A DNA stretch of 64,000 bases from positions 1 to 64,000 of the forward strand of contig NZ_QMKK01000042.1 in NCBI RefSeq assembly GCF_003287875.1, read 5' to 3'. Below, piece after piece: positions 8,808 through 17,369 of the stretch (its first letter is position 1; each line of letters begins with the position of its first letter). A program made the translations under genes and the position numbers. The notes below the pieces were generated by a model. The model did no database searches and was not told the DNA's origin. It saw only the letters and a program-made list of their open reading frames with translations. The stretch comes from Martinezella tropici (lineage in GTDB: Bacteria > Pseudomonadota > Alphaproteobacteria > Rhizobiales > Rhizobiaceae).

Positions 8808-9452
8808 ATGTCGGAAGAAGCCGCCCGATGCCTGGGCACCATGTTTCAGCGCATATCGATCGCGATCAATGCCGAAAAAGATCGCCTCTCGGAGCTGGAT
8901 GGCGCAATTGGCGACGCCGATCACGGCATCACCATGTCTCTCGGCTTCATGGCGGTGAACGCGGAGCTCGCAAAGCTCGATCTTGCGCAGGCGTTACCCT
9001 CCGAAATCTTCTCCGCGGCAGCCTCCGCCTTTCTGGATGCCGTCGGCGCATCGACCGGCCCGCTCTATGCCACCGCCTTCCGCCGCGCTTCGCAGTCATT
9101 GAAGGCGGACGAATCCTTATCGCTCGCCTGCCAGGCAATGATCGTCGACGAGATGCGGGCCGGTATCCAGCAGCGCGGCAAAGGTCAGCGTGGCGACAAG
9201 ACCATGCTCGACGCCTGGATCCCCGCTGCCGAGGCCGCAATCCACGCCAAGGCGAATTCGCACGATGCTATGACGATGTGGAATTCCATCGTTGACGCTG
9301 CCGAAGCTGGAGCTAATTCGACAAGCTCCATGGTGGCCGCCCGCGGTCGGGCCGCTCGGCTGGGAGAGCGATCCCTTGGGCATATCGATCCCGGCGCGGC
9401 TTCGGCCGTTATCATTCTGCGTGCGATGCGCGATACGTTTGAAGCAAGCTGA
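8808..9452 (+). CDS. dhaL: DhaL-type kinase subunit (second copy)
   Basis: A second DhaL of 214 residues, partner for the DhaK domain of the preceding fusion protein. It shows DGAIGDADHG near residue 35 (first copy: DGKIGDGDHG), GASTGPLYA, and RGRAARLGERSLGHIDPGA at the end. I use ATG 8808, which has GGGAGGAAG ahead of it; the in-frame ATG at 8763 begins 8 bases after the fusion stop but lacks a ribosome site. Identity with the first DhaL is clearly partial, so this is an old duplication or independent recruitment, not a recent copy. Confidence 0.88.
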   Translation: MSEEAARCLGTMFQRISIAINAEKDRLSELDGAIGDADHGITMSLGFMAVNAELAKLDLAQALPSEIFSAAASAFLDAVGASTGPLYATAFRRASQSLKADESLSLACQAMIVDEMRAGIQQRGKGQRGDKTMLDAWIPAAEAAIHAKANSHDAMTMWNSIVDAAEAGANSTSSMVAARGRAARLGERSLGHIDPGAASAVIILRAMRDTFEAS

Positions 9453-9903
9453 GCTTAGCACTAAGCAGCTGTAGAAGCCACCAAATCGCCCCGGCTTCGA
9501 CAAGCTATCGCGATGCAACCAGCAATGCAAGCATTGCACTGCTGCTCTGGCTGCCGGCCCCTCGTCGGTGGGATTGTTCTTGTACTGATCGGCCATGACA
9601 AGCGCTTGGAACGAGTACCTATCTCGCGTTGCGAACGATCCCGCGGGCCCCAAAGGGGTCGACAGCGGCAAGGCTACAACCTCAGCGGCCTTGGTGGAAC
9701 GTCAATCATTATTCGGTGGCGCAATATTGCCGACGCGACGGTGAATGACTGCCACGAGCGGGATCTTGCCCAGGTTAGAAGTAGTGGCGACGAGCTGCGC
9801 GGCGCTCCCGATAGCCAACAAAACTATAAGAGCTGGCGATATTGCCAGATATCACCAGCCCTTGGAACATAGTCAGCCGATTGGAATGCCTGAGCTACCG
9901 CAT
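9453..9903. other. Non-coding gap between converging operons
   Basis: No recognisable gene. A perfect palindrome GCAATGC-AA-GCATTGC lies at 9522-9537 without a T-run. On the minus strand, about 9850-9705 holds a 48-codon open stretch with one hydrophobic run and no start or ribosome site; I could not assign it. The region separates the plus-strand sugar module from the minus-strand amide operon. Confidence 0.5.
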
Positions 9904-10689
9904 CTAAACGCTTGCGATCAGACCGCCGTCGATCCTCAGAACACTTCCGGTAACATAAGATGCACGCGTGCTCGCCAGGAAGGTGACGACATCGGCATAT
10001 TCCTGCGGATCGCCGTAACGGCCGACTGGAATGGAGGCGGTGCTTTGCGCCGAGACATCTTCTACCGAGCGGCCTTCGCGCTTGGCCCTCTGCTCATCCA
10101 GGAAGGTGATGCGCTGAGTGGCGATGCGGCCAGGCAGCACGATATTGACCGTCACGCCGTCGCGGCCGACCTCGCCTGCAAGGGTCTTCGACCAACCGAC
10201 CAAGGACATGCGCAACGCGTTCGAAAGTCCGAGGTTCGGGATCGGCGCGACAACGCCCGACGAGGTCGAGGTAATGATCCGCCCCCACTTCTTCTCGCGC
10301 ATCTTCGGCAGCACGGCATCGCTAATCGCAATGACCGACAGCACCATGCTATCGAAATGCTTACGCCAGCTTTCGGCATTCTGGCCAGAAACGAGCGTCG
10401 GGGGCGGGCCGCCGGTGATATTGACGAGGACGTCGACCGATCCGAACCGGGCTTCGATCGTCGAGAGGTTCGAGGTGATGATGCTGAGGTCGGCAAGATC
10501 CCAGGCGATCGCCACAGCGCTGCCACCACTTGCTTCGATCTCCGCGACCGCCTTTTCAGCCGCTTCCTTGTTGATATCGGCGACAGCGACATGGCTCCCT
10601 TCGGCGGCCAATGTCTTGGCAATTGCGCCGCCGAGGCCACCGCCTGCGCCGAGGACGAGCGCAGTTTTTTCCTTCAGTCCTAGATCCAT
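9904..10689 (-). CDS. Divergent SDR-family protein without the catalytic Tyr-Lys pair
   Basis: A 261-residue Rossmann protein with the cofactor loop LGAGGGLGGAIA near residue 13 and the C-terminal SYVTGSVLRIDGG typical of SDRs. The catalytic block is altered. After the STSSG serines (141-145) the sequence continues PIPNLGLSNALR; there is no Tyr between about 145 and 165 and the Lys position is not Lys. It may use a different catalytic residue or be non-catalytic. It is the last gene of the long minus operon, 47 bases after another SDR. ATG 10689 is preceded by AGGAAA. Confidence 0.85.
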   Translation of the reverse strand: MDLGLKEKTALVLGAGGGLGGAIAKTLAAEGSHVAVADINKEAAEKAVAEIEASGGSAVAIAWDLADLSIITSNLSTIEARFGSVDVLVNITGGPPPTLVSGQNAESWRKHFDSMVLSVIAISDAVLPKMREKKWGRIITSTSSGVVAPIPNLGLSNALRMSLVGWSKTLAGEVGRDGVTVNIVLPGRIATQRITFLDEQRAKREGRSVEDVSAQSTASIPVGRYGDPQEYADVVTFLASTRASYVTGSVLRIDGGLIASV

Positions 10690-10736
10690 GCGTGTTTCCT
10701 TTCATTTTCCGGCACACAACCGGTTTGCTTTGCAGG

Positions 10737-11510
10737 TCAGCCGGCCATCCAACCGCCGTCTACCATGAGGTTGATGCCGGTCATGTAGCTCGACATGTCG
10801 CTTGCCAGGAACAGAGCTGCGCCGGCAACATCTTCCGGGGCGCCGAGACGCGGCCAGGGCGTGCGGCGGCGCGAATAGTCGAGTGCATCGGAATCATTGG
10901 CGACACCAGGCTTGCCGGTGACGATCTTACCCGGCGCAATCGCATTGCAGATGATCAGGTCGTCGGCATGATCCACCGCGATCTGCCGCGTCATCTGCAC
11001 GATGCCGCCCTTGCTGACGCCATAGGGAAAATCGCCGGGGCAAGCGACCATGCCATGCTGCGAGGAAATGTTGATAATGCGCCCGCGCACCTCGCCGACT
11101 GGTTCCTGTGCGACGAATTGTTGCGCGGCGCGCTTGCAGCAATAGAAGAAGCCGGTGAGGTTGACGCCGATGACGCGCGCCCATTGCTCCGGCGTCGTCT
11201 CCAGCAAATTGGTCGATGTGTAGATTGCCGCATTGTTGACCATCACGTCGAGTCGCCCGAAATGGCGGGCAGTCTCGCCGACCAGATGATCGACAGCATC
11301 CCAGTTAGAAATATCCGTCTTTACGAAAAGAGCATTGCCGCCGGTAGCGCGGATGCGCTCCAGCGTTGTTTCGCCACCCTCGATCGGCGTCTCAATCATG
11401 TCGGCGATGACGATGAAGGCACCTTCGGTGGCGTAGCGCAACGCGATGGCGCGCCCGAGGCCGGAGCTGGCACCAGTGACGATGGCAATTCTGTTCTGGA
11501 GCATGGGCAT
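10737..11510 (-). CDS. SDR-family oxidoreductase
   Basis: A classical short-chain dehydrogenase of 257 residues: TGASSGLG cofactor loop, NNAA near residue 90, catalytic Ser in INISSQHG and YGVSK, and the terminal GINLMVDGGW. All catalytic residues are present. The chosen ATG at 11510 has GAGGA seven bases upstream and lies 10 bases after the dihydroorotase-like stop; longer upstream starts would overlap that gene. The operon suggests oxidation or reduction of a hydroxy/keto intermediate. Confidence 0.88.
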   Translation of the reverse strand: MPMLQNRIAIVTGASSGLGRAIALRYATEGAFIVIADMIETPIEGGETTLERIRATGGNALFVKTDISNWDAVDHLVGETARHFGRLDVMVNNAAIYTSTNLLETTPEQWARVIGVNLTGFFYCCKRAAQQFVAQEPVGEVRGRIINISSQHGMVACPGDFPYGVSKGGIVQMTRQIAVDHADDLIICNAIAPGKIVTGKPGVANDSDALDYSRRRTPWPRLGAPEDVAGAALFLASDMSSYMTGINLMVDGGWMAG

Positions 11511-11520
11511 CGGCTGGTCC

Positions 11521-12873
11521 TCAGGCTTCACGGGTGACGACACTGCCGCGTCTCTCGGAGATGATCTTTCCATCGCGAACGATCTCCTGACCTTTCAGAA
11601 ACACCCGGGTCAGCATACCCGGTACGTTCCAGCCATCGAATGGCGTATAGGCGGCGCGCGAGACCTGATCGGCATTTGTGATCCGGCTCGGCTGGCGCCG
11701 GTCGAGCACCACGATATCGGCATCGAAGCCAGTCGCTATCGCGCCTTTTGAACGACCTAAGCCGAAACGTCCAGCGGGGTTGAAAGAACATATGCGCACA
11801 AGATCGCTGAGCCCGATGACCCGTTCTTCGACTAGCCGTAACATGGTCATAAGCAGGGTTTGAAGCCCCGGCATTCCACCCGGAATATCTGCGAACGCGG
11901 CATAAGTAGCTGCCTTCTCGGCGGGGCTGTGCGGCGCGTGATCAGTGGCCACGATATCAATCAGGTCCTCGGAAAGGGCGGCTCGCAGCGCTTCGACGTC
12001 GGCCGGCGCCCTGAAAGGCGGCGAGCCTTTTAGGTTTGCGCCCGACCTCTCGTAGTCGGCGGCGGTGAAAAAGACATTCTGCGGCGTCGTCTCGACCGTC
12101 GCATCAGCCATGTCCCGCAGTCGCCGCCATGTGGAGATGCCAAGCGCCGAATTGACTTGGCGCACATGGATGCGGGCATTCGTGCCCGCCGCCGCCAGAA
12201 TGGCGCGGACGACGCCCGATGCCTCAGCCAGAGCCGGCCGGCTTTCGAGAAATGCCGCGATATCCCCGGTACGATTGCGTAAGCTGCTGCCGACCAAGAT
12301 CGATTGGTCGCCTGGCGAAATGCCGATGAGTGTATCGCTTTCGGCAAGGCGACTGACGATCCGCGAGACGGCATCCATGCCGTCGAATAGGAAGGCGTCA
12401 GGCACATCGGCCGTGAATAGCTCCAGCGAAACCGGTCGCAAATCCAGCAATCGATCCAGGGGGGCGGTCTCACGGCTGAGGGCAACCTGAAAGCCGACAT
12501 CCACATGGATCCTTCCCCTAGCCATCTCCATCTTGGCGGTAAGCTGGTCGGCCGTCGCGGTCCAGGGATCATCGGTCGGCATGTCGAGCACGGTTGTTAC
12601 ACCGCCCAAGGCAGCGCTACGCGTCCCGCTGTCGAAATCTTCCTTATGCGTGAGCCCCGGTTCGCGCAGGTGGACATGGCCATCGACCAGACCGGGCAGA
12701 AGATAGCAGCCTTCGGCATTCACGATGCTGCGGGCTTCGACCGCCTCGCCGGGCGAGAGGATTGTCGCGATCCGGCCGTCGCAGATGACGACGTCACCCC
12801 TTACCTCGCCGCTCGCATTGACGATGGTCGCGCCTGATATGATTGTATCGAACATACCGCTCATCCCGATCAC
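11521..12873 (-). CDS. Dihydroorotase-like amidohydrolase with altered metal ligands
   Basis: A 450-residue member of the cyclic amidohydrolase family (dihydroorotase/allantoinase/hydantoinase). The first metal pair is present (DGHVHLREPG, His66 and His68), and so is the Asp of ATDHAPHS (Asp311). By eye, the usual carboxylated Lys is Glu151 (SLELF), the next His position reads ISPGDQ near 185-190, and the His of the usual IxHV block is Gln239 (IHVRQV). It may therefore bind metal differently or be a structural partner of the intact hydantoinase at 17366. The start is GTG 12873, with ATG 12864 as an alternative; the former is 3 bases from the ThDP gene stop. Confidence 0.8.
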   Translation of the reverse strand: MIGMSGMFDTIISGATIVNASGEVRGDVVICDGRIATILSPGEAVEARSIVNAEGCYLLPGLVDGHVHLREPGLTHKEDFDSGTRSAALGGVTTVLDMPTDDPWTATADQLTAKMEMARGRIHVDVGFQVALSRETAPLDRLLDLRPVSLELFTADVPDAFLFDGMDAVSRIVSRLAESDTLIGISPGDQSILVGSSLRNRTGDIAAFLESRPALAEASGVVRAILAAAGTNARIHVRQVNSALGISTWRRLRDMADATVETTPQNVFFTAADYERSGANLKGSPPFRAPADVEALRAALSEDLIDIVATDHAPHSPAEKAATYAAFADIPGGMPGLQTLLMTMLRLVEERVIGLSDLVRICSFNPAGRFGLGRSKGAIATGFDADIVVLDRRQPSRITNADQVSRAAYTPFDGWNVPGMLTRVFLKGQEIVRDGKIISERRGSVVTREA

Positions 12874-12876
12874 TCG

Positions 12877-14526
12877 TCAGCAGAGGCCCGGCAGGCGCGG
12901 TTCTTCGTGGGTCACCACCTCTATCAGCGCGGCTTGACCTGCACCGACCCTCCCAAGGGCACGCAGAAGCGCCGGACGAAGGCCCGCCGGCGACGTCACA
13001 CACTCGCCATAGCCGCCCAGCGCTTCCGCGATCGGCGCATAGGCACCCGACATACGGTTTGCTCCGTATTTCTGAGTGGCGATCGGCATGCTGGCGGCGT
13101 AGCCGCCGAGCACGTTGTTGCGCATGACGACGGTCAGGATCGGCAGGTTGCAACGGATCGCAGTCTCGAAATCAATTCCGACCATGCCGAAGGCCGCCTC
13201 GCCCATCAGGTTGACGACCGTCGCCTCTGGTCGCGCCAGCTTGGCACCGAGCGCAAAGCCGAGGCCGCTGCCAAGCTGCGTGGTCTTGCCCCAGCCGATA
13301 TAGCTGCCAGGCACGGTCGCCTCATAGAAGGGGCTGAACTGATCGCGCGGATTGCCGGCATCATGGGTCATGACCGTCTTTGCCGGATCGACCGCGCGCA
13401 TGATTTCCCAGACGACGCGATAGGGAGAAATCGGCTCGCTCTCCGCTGTCAGGAGCGGCATCCATCGCTCGATGAAGGCGGCGCGCACAGCGCGGATTTC
13501 CTCTTCCATTTCAGTGCGTGCCGGAACATCAAGACGCCCCTCGCCAACCAGCGAAATCATTTGCCGGAGCACGGAGCGGGCGTCACCGACCACGCCCTGC
13601 GCGATCGCATAATCCTTGCCGAGATCGCCCTCGTCGATCGTCACCTGCAGCAGCACCTTGTCCTTGGCGATCGGCAGGATGTAGTGCGAGCGAGTCAGGC
13701 TGGTGCCGAGCGCGAGCACGACATCGGCCTTGTCCAGGAAATGATCGACCGTCGCCGGCCGCGCGCGTCCGGCCGTGCCGAGCGCCAGCGGATGGTTTTC
13801 CGCAAAGCCGCTCTTGCCGTTTGGCGTCGTCATGACCGGGATGCGGAACAGCTCGGCAAATTCCACGAGCTCCTGCGAAGCCGAGGCGGTAAGCACGCCC
13901 TGCCCCGCGAAGACGACGGGGTTCTTGGCCGCCAGCAGCATCGCCACCAGTTCGGCGATCTCGCCGCTATCGGCCTGCGGCACGCTGCGCCTCGGCTTCA
14001 GATAAGGATTGGCGGAAGGCGCATGCCGCTCGGCCAGCAGATCGACGGGCAGCTCCAACAGAACCGGCGCCGGACGGCCGTTGCGAACGCGGGAAATTGC
14101 CGAATGCATCAGCTTCGGCAGATGCTCGACGCGCGTCACCGCCTCGCACCATTTCGTCACATGGCGAAAGTTGCGGCTCGCCTCGAAATTCGGTGCCACT
14201 GCCTCAGACCCGCGCGGATAGCCCGTCGGCAGGAAGAGGATTGGCGCACGGTCGTTGAAGGCTTGCGCGATACCACCGAAGGCGCTCTCTGCACCGGGGC
14301 CGTATTGCACAGTGACGACGGCAAGTTCGCGGCCGGCCGTGGTGCGCGCATAGCCCTCGGCGATATTCACGGCGACGCGGGGCGTGCGGGTGATGACGGG
14401 GGGAATGTCGAGATGAGCACACGCGTCGAATAGTTCGCTGTTCGGGAAGCCTATAATGTGCTTCACGCCCTCCTGCTTCAGGATGGAGGCCACGACATCC
14501 GCGCCGCTCATGTCCTTGCCCCACAT
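12877..14526 (-). CDS. Thiamine-diphosphate-dependent enzyme (acetolactate synthase-like) lacking the usual Glu
   Basis: A 549-residue three-domain ThDP enzyme of the acetolactate synthase/glyoxylate carboligase/benzoylformate decarboxylase group. The N-terminal domain starts MSGADVVASILKQEGV. The position of the near-universal cofactor-activating Glu (usually RHEQ) reads ITRTPRVAVN, so Glu is replaced near residue 49. The ThDP motif near the C-terminus is GEAAFG...NN rather than GDG...NN. Glyoxylate carboligase also lacks that Glu, so activity is possible. ATG 14526 was chosen because the protein family begins there; the in-frame extension to 14730 reads into the next gene. Confidence 0.85.
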   Translation of the reverse strand: MWGKDMSGADVVASILKQEGVKHIIGFPNSELFDACAHLDIPPVITRTPRVAVNIAEGYARTTAGRELAVVTVQYGPGAESAFGGIAQAFNDRAPILFLPTGYPRGSEAVAPNFEASRNFRHVTKWCEAVTRVEHLPKLMHSAISRVRNGRPAPVLLELPVDLLAERHAPSANPYLKPRRSVPQADSGEIAELVAMLLAAKNPVVFAGQGVLTASASQELVEFAELFRIPVMTTPNGKSGFAENHPLALGTAGRARPATVDHFLDKADVVLALGTSLTRSHYILPIAKDKVLLQVTIDEGDLGKDYAIAQGVVGDARSVLRQMISLVGEGRLDVPARTEMEEEIRAVRAAFIERWMPLLTAESEPISPYRVVWEIMRAVDPAKTVMTHDAGNPRDQFSPFYEATVPGSYIGWGKTTQLGSGLGFALGAKLARPEATVVNLMGEAAFGMVGIDFETAIRCNLPILTVVMRNNVLGGYAASMPIATQKYGANRMSGAYAPIAEALGGYGECVTSPAGLRPALLRALGRVGAGQAALIEVVTHEEPRLPGLC

Positions 14527-14578
14527 GGCCCGTTCTTCCCTCGTTTCCCTCGATGGCTCAATGCCGCTCTCGATCCCG

Positions 14579-15520
14579 TCACGCATCGCGGCCGAAGGCC
14601 TCGTGGTTCTCGAGCCAGTGGCGAGCAATATCCTCACGGCGCATGAAGCCAGCGCCCGGCGTCTTCTGGACATGTTCGATGACATCGCGCAGGCCCGATG
14701 CGCGGTTCGGCTGACCCATCCAGCGCGCATGAACGCCGATCGTCAGCATGCGGCCACCGGTCTCATCCGCCTCCCCCATCATGTAGTCGATGGCGGAGCG
14801 GCAATCCTCGGCAAAGTCACGCGGATTGCTATAGCCGGGCGCAATCAGATAGCGGCTGTCGTTCAATGTCTTGGAATAGGGGACGACGAGCAGACGCGTG
14901 CCGTCGTGATCGATGAAATAGGGAAGGTCGTCGTTGCAGGGATCAGAATAATAGAGGAAACCGCCCTCTTTCGCGATGAGATCGCGGGTGTTGACGCTCG
15001 GGAAGGACCGGCAATTCCACCCCATCGGGCGGCGACCGGTCAGCTTCTTGTAGAGAGCGACCGCATCGTGCAGTTGGCGCTCCTCGTCCTTGCGCTCGAT
15101 GGTCGAATATTCGCTCCAGCGCAGGCCGTGGCCGAGCAGGTCATGGCCGCGGGCGTTCATCCATTCGGTGACGGCTGGGTTCTTTTCAAGCGCGACGGCG
15201 CAGGCTGACACGGTGATCGGGACTTTGTAGCGATCGAAGAGGCGCGCAAGCCGCCAGACACCGGCGCGGCTGCCATATTCGAAATGCGTCTCGGTGCCGA
15301 GATCGCGCACCGGCGGGCTGTTTGGAATATTGTACTCGCCCCAATTGTCGTTGCGGCCGTCCTCCAGCCAGGAATATTCCGAGCCTTCCTCGTAGTTCAG
15401 CACCAGGTTGATCGCGAGCTTGACGCCACCGGGCCAGCTTATGAAGGGCGGCTTCGGGCCATAGCCGATAAAATCGCGCGCCTGGCGTTCCGTGTTTTCG
15501 GGTTTGACGGGTGCCGACAT
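14579..15520 (-). CDS. Polysaccharide deacetylase-family protein of the PuuE allantoinase type
   Basis: A 313-residue NodB-fold hydrolase. The arrangement AINLVLNYEEGSEYS, GSRAGVWRL, and HDLLGHGLRWSEY is that of the PuuE-like branch, which includes metal-independent allantoinases and peptidoglycan/ureide hydrolases, rather than chitin deacetylases. It has no signal peptide, so it acts in the cytoplasm. The start ATG 15520 overlaps the stop of the upstream epimerase gene (TAATG). Its neighbours, a hydantoinase and a dihydroorotase-like protein, point to a cyclic amide substrate. The precise reaction is unknown. Confidence 0.85.
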   Translation of the reverse strand: MSAPVKPENTERQARDFIGYGPKPPFISWPGGVKLAINLVLNYEEGSEYSWLEDGRNDNWGEYNIPNSPPVRDLGTETHFEYGSRAGVWRLARLFDRYKVPITVSACAVALEKNPAVTEWMNARGHDLLGHGLRWSEYSTIERKDEERQLHDAVALYKKLTGRRPMGWNCRSFPSVNTRDLIAKEGGFLYYSDPCNDDLPYFIDHDGTRLLVVPYSKTLNDSRYLIAPGYSNPRDFAEDCRSAIDYMMGEADETGGRMLTIGVHARWMGQPNRASGLRDVIEHVQKTPGAGFMRREDIARHWLENHEAFGRDA

Positions 15521-16560
15521 TATTTCGTCTCCCCGGATGCGCCTTCATTCGCGACGATCCAGTCCATGTAGTCGTGGAAGGCTTCCCTGGCGGGGCGCGG
15601 GCGCCAGTCCGTGTCGCGCTCGATGCGGGCGAGATCATATTCGCCCCACATGCCGTCCTTCAGCGTCGCGTCCTGGATGACATTGGCGGTGTCGTGTGGG
15701 CTGACCTCGACCTTCAAATCAGGCACGCGCTCCCGCGCCCATTCGATGATGTCGCCTGTGGTCGAGGTGCGACCGCTGCCGATATTGTAGTGGCGATAGC
15801 GAAGCCGCGGCGCCGTCAGCAGTGCCACGACGGCATTGCCGACGTCGGCGGAATGGACGTAGTCACCGACTGATTCCAGGCTGTTTGGCCGGATTACCTC
15901 ACCTGCCAGGGCCATATGCGCCACCTTGTTCGGAACATGGCGGAAATTGCGGCTCTCGGTCGCCCGGTCCATCGTTCCGTAAACCGAGGCGAGACGGACG
16001 CTGAGCGCAGATAGGCTGAAGAGATCGGCATAGCGGTTGACCACCATTTCGGAGGCGAATTTGGAGATGCCGTAAAGCGTCAGCGGCGCGACATAGCCGT
16101 CTTCCGGCAGGGGTTCGCCGGCCCAGTCCGGCCCGTGATGACGATAGACCGAGCCGGAGCTGACATAGATGAAGCGCTTGACGGAGGGGCGGCTGCGCGC
16201 CCATTCGAGCATGTGAACGGTGCCCATCAGATTGACATCGACGATCCTGGCTGGCTCCTCGGCCTCCGGCTGACGCTTGGCCTCGGCAGCGCTGCCGCGC
16301 GAGATCGGCGTGATCGTCGCGCCATGCACGATGACGCTGATGCCGTGCTGATCAAGCGCGGCCGACCAGTGCGAAGGGTCGCAGATATCGGCGGTGATGA
16401 CCGAAAGCCGATCGCGCACCGGCGCAAAATAGCGCTCGGCCATGGCATCGAGGCCGGAGCGATCGAGGATGACGGCGCGGGCCGTGGGATCGCGATCCAG
16501 CCAGGTCCGTGCCACGACGCTCATGACGAAGCCTGTGCCGCCTGTGACGAGAAGGGTCAT
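15520..16560 (-). CDS. NAD-dependent epimerase/dehydratase family protein
   Basis: An extended SDR of 346 residues: Rossmann motif TGGTGFV at residues 5-11, VSSGSVYR with the catalytic Ser, and the YGISK pair near residue 160. Sugar-nucleotide or sugar epimerases and dehydratases share this layout, but several members act on unrelated hydroxy acids. ATG 16560 is used; the in-frame TTG at 16572 adds four residues. It sits 35 bases after an SDR and overlaps the deacetylase gene, so it belongs to the same operon. Substrate unknown. Confidence 0.85.
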   Translation of the reverse strand: MTLLVTGGTGFVMSVVARTWLDRDPTARAVILDRSGLDAMAERYFAPVRDRLSVITADICDPSHWSAALDQHGISVIVHGATITPISRGSAAEAKRQPEAEEPARIVDVNLMGTVHMLEWARSRPSVKRFIYVSSGSVYRHHGPDWAGEPLPEDGYVAPLTLYGISKFASEMVVNRYADLFSLSALSVRLASVYGTMDRATESRNFRHVPNKVAHMALAGEVIRPNSLESVGDYVHSADVGNAVVALLTAPRLRYRHYNIGSGRTSTTGDIIEWARERVPDLKVEVSPHDTANVIQDATLKDGMWGEYDLARIERDTDWRPRPAREAFHDYMDWIVANEGASGETK

Positions 16561-16595
16561 TTCAAAATCCAATCCAGATCATTGCATTCATGGGT

Positions 16596-17369
16596 TCAGC
16601 GCACCGCATAGCCGCCATCGACGAGCAGGTCTGTGCCCGTCACGAAGGAGGCGTCGGCCGAGAGCAGGAAGGCGGTCGCGGCCGCAATCTCGTCGGGCTG
16701 GGCGATCCGGCCGAGCAGATGCGCCGGGCCGAGTTGCCGGTCGGCGGCTTCGAGATCCGGCCAGCGCTGCAGAAGCCGCTGCGTTGCGACCGCGCCCGGC
16801 GACAGGCTGTTCACCCGGATGCCCTCACCCGCATGATCGATCGCCATGGCCTTGGCGAGGTGGACGAGACCTGCCTTGGCGGCGCAATAGGCGACGGCCT
16901 TGCCGGTTGCGACATGCGCGAATTGCGAGGCGATCAGGACCACGGAACCGCCGCCACCAGAAATCATCAGGGGCAATGCGAACTTCGATGCCAGGAAAGC
17001 CCCCGTCAGGCTGACATCGAGCTCGCGGCGCCATTGCTGCTCGCTGAGATCGACCACCGTCCCATCCAGAGATGGCGCAGCGGCATTGTGAACCAGGCCG
17101 TCCAACCGGCCGAACCGGCCGCGGACCGTATCAAGCGCGCGCTCCATCGAACGCCCGTCGGTGACGTCGCAGCGCACGGCAAGCGCGCGCGAGCCGAGTT
17201 CCTCGGCCAGATTGGCGGCGGCATCCTCCGCATGGTCGGCGCAGACAACGCTGCCGCCCTCGGCAAGGCAGCGCCGCGCGATGGCCGCGCCGATGCCGCT
17301 GGCGGCACCCGTGATCAGGATGACCTTGCCGGCAAGTCGGGCAGTCATGGGATCGGAGTCCGAGGTCAT
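16596..17369 (-). CDS. SDR-family oxidoreductase
   Basis: A classical short-chain dehydrogenase of 257 residues with TGAASGIG, HNAA near residue 94, catalytic Ser in LIASQFA and YCAAK, and the terminal TGTDLLVDGGY. The ATG overlaps the stop of the hydantoinase gene by four bases (ATGA), indicating translational coupling. It is the third SDR of this operon and, unlike the one at 9904, keeps all catalytic residues. Confidence 0.88.
   Translation of the reverse strand: MTSDSDPMTARLAGKVILITGAASGIGAAIARRCLAEGGSVVCADHAEDAAANLAEELGSRALAVRCDVTDGRSMERALDTVRGRFGRLDGLVHNAAAPSLDGTVVDLSEQQWRRELDVSLTGAFLASKFALPLMISGGGGSVVLIASQFAHVATGKAVAYCAAKAGLVHLAKAMAIDHAGEGIRVNSLSPGAVATQRLLQRWPDLEAADRQLGPAHLLGRIAQPDEIAAATAFLLSADASFVTGTDLLVDGGYAVR

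Noticed and set aside
9522..9537. Palindrome GCAATGC-AA-GCATTGC as terminator
   Set aside because: No T-run and no nearby stop in the right position.
9513..9872. Open frame in the gap after the second dhaL
   Set aside because: No ribosome site, no motif, and unusual composition for this window.
12907..14433. 508-codon antisense frame over the ThDP gene
   Set aside because: It is the complement of a gene with clear motifs; no protein family fits.
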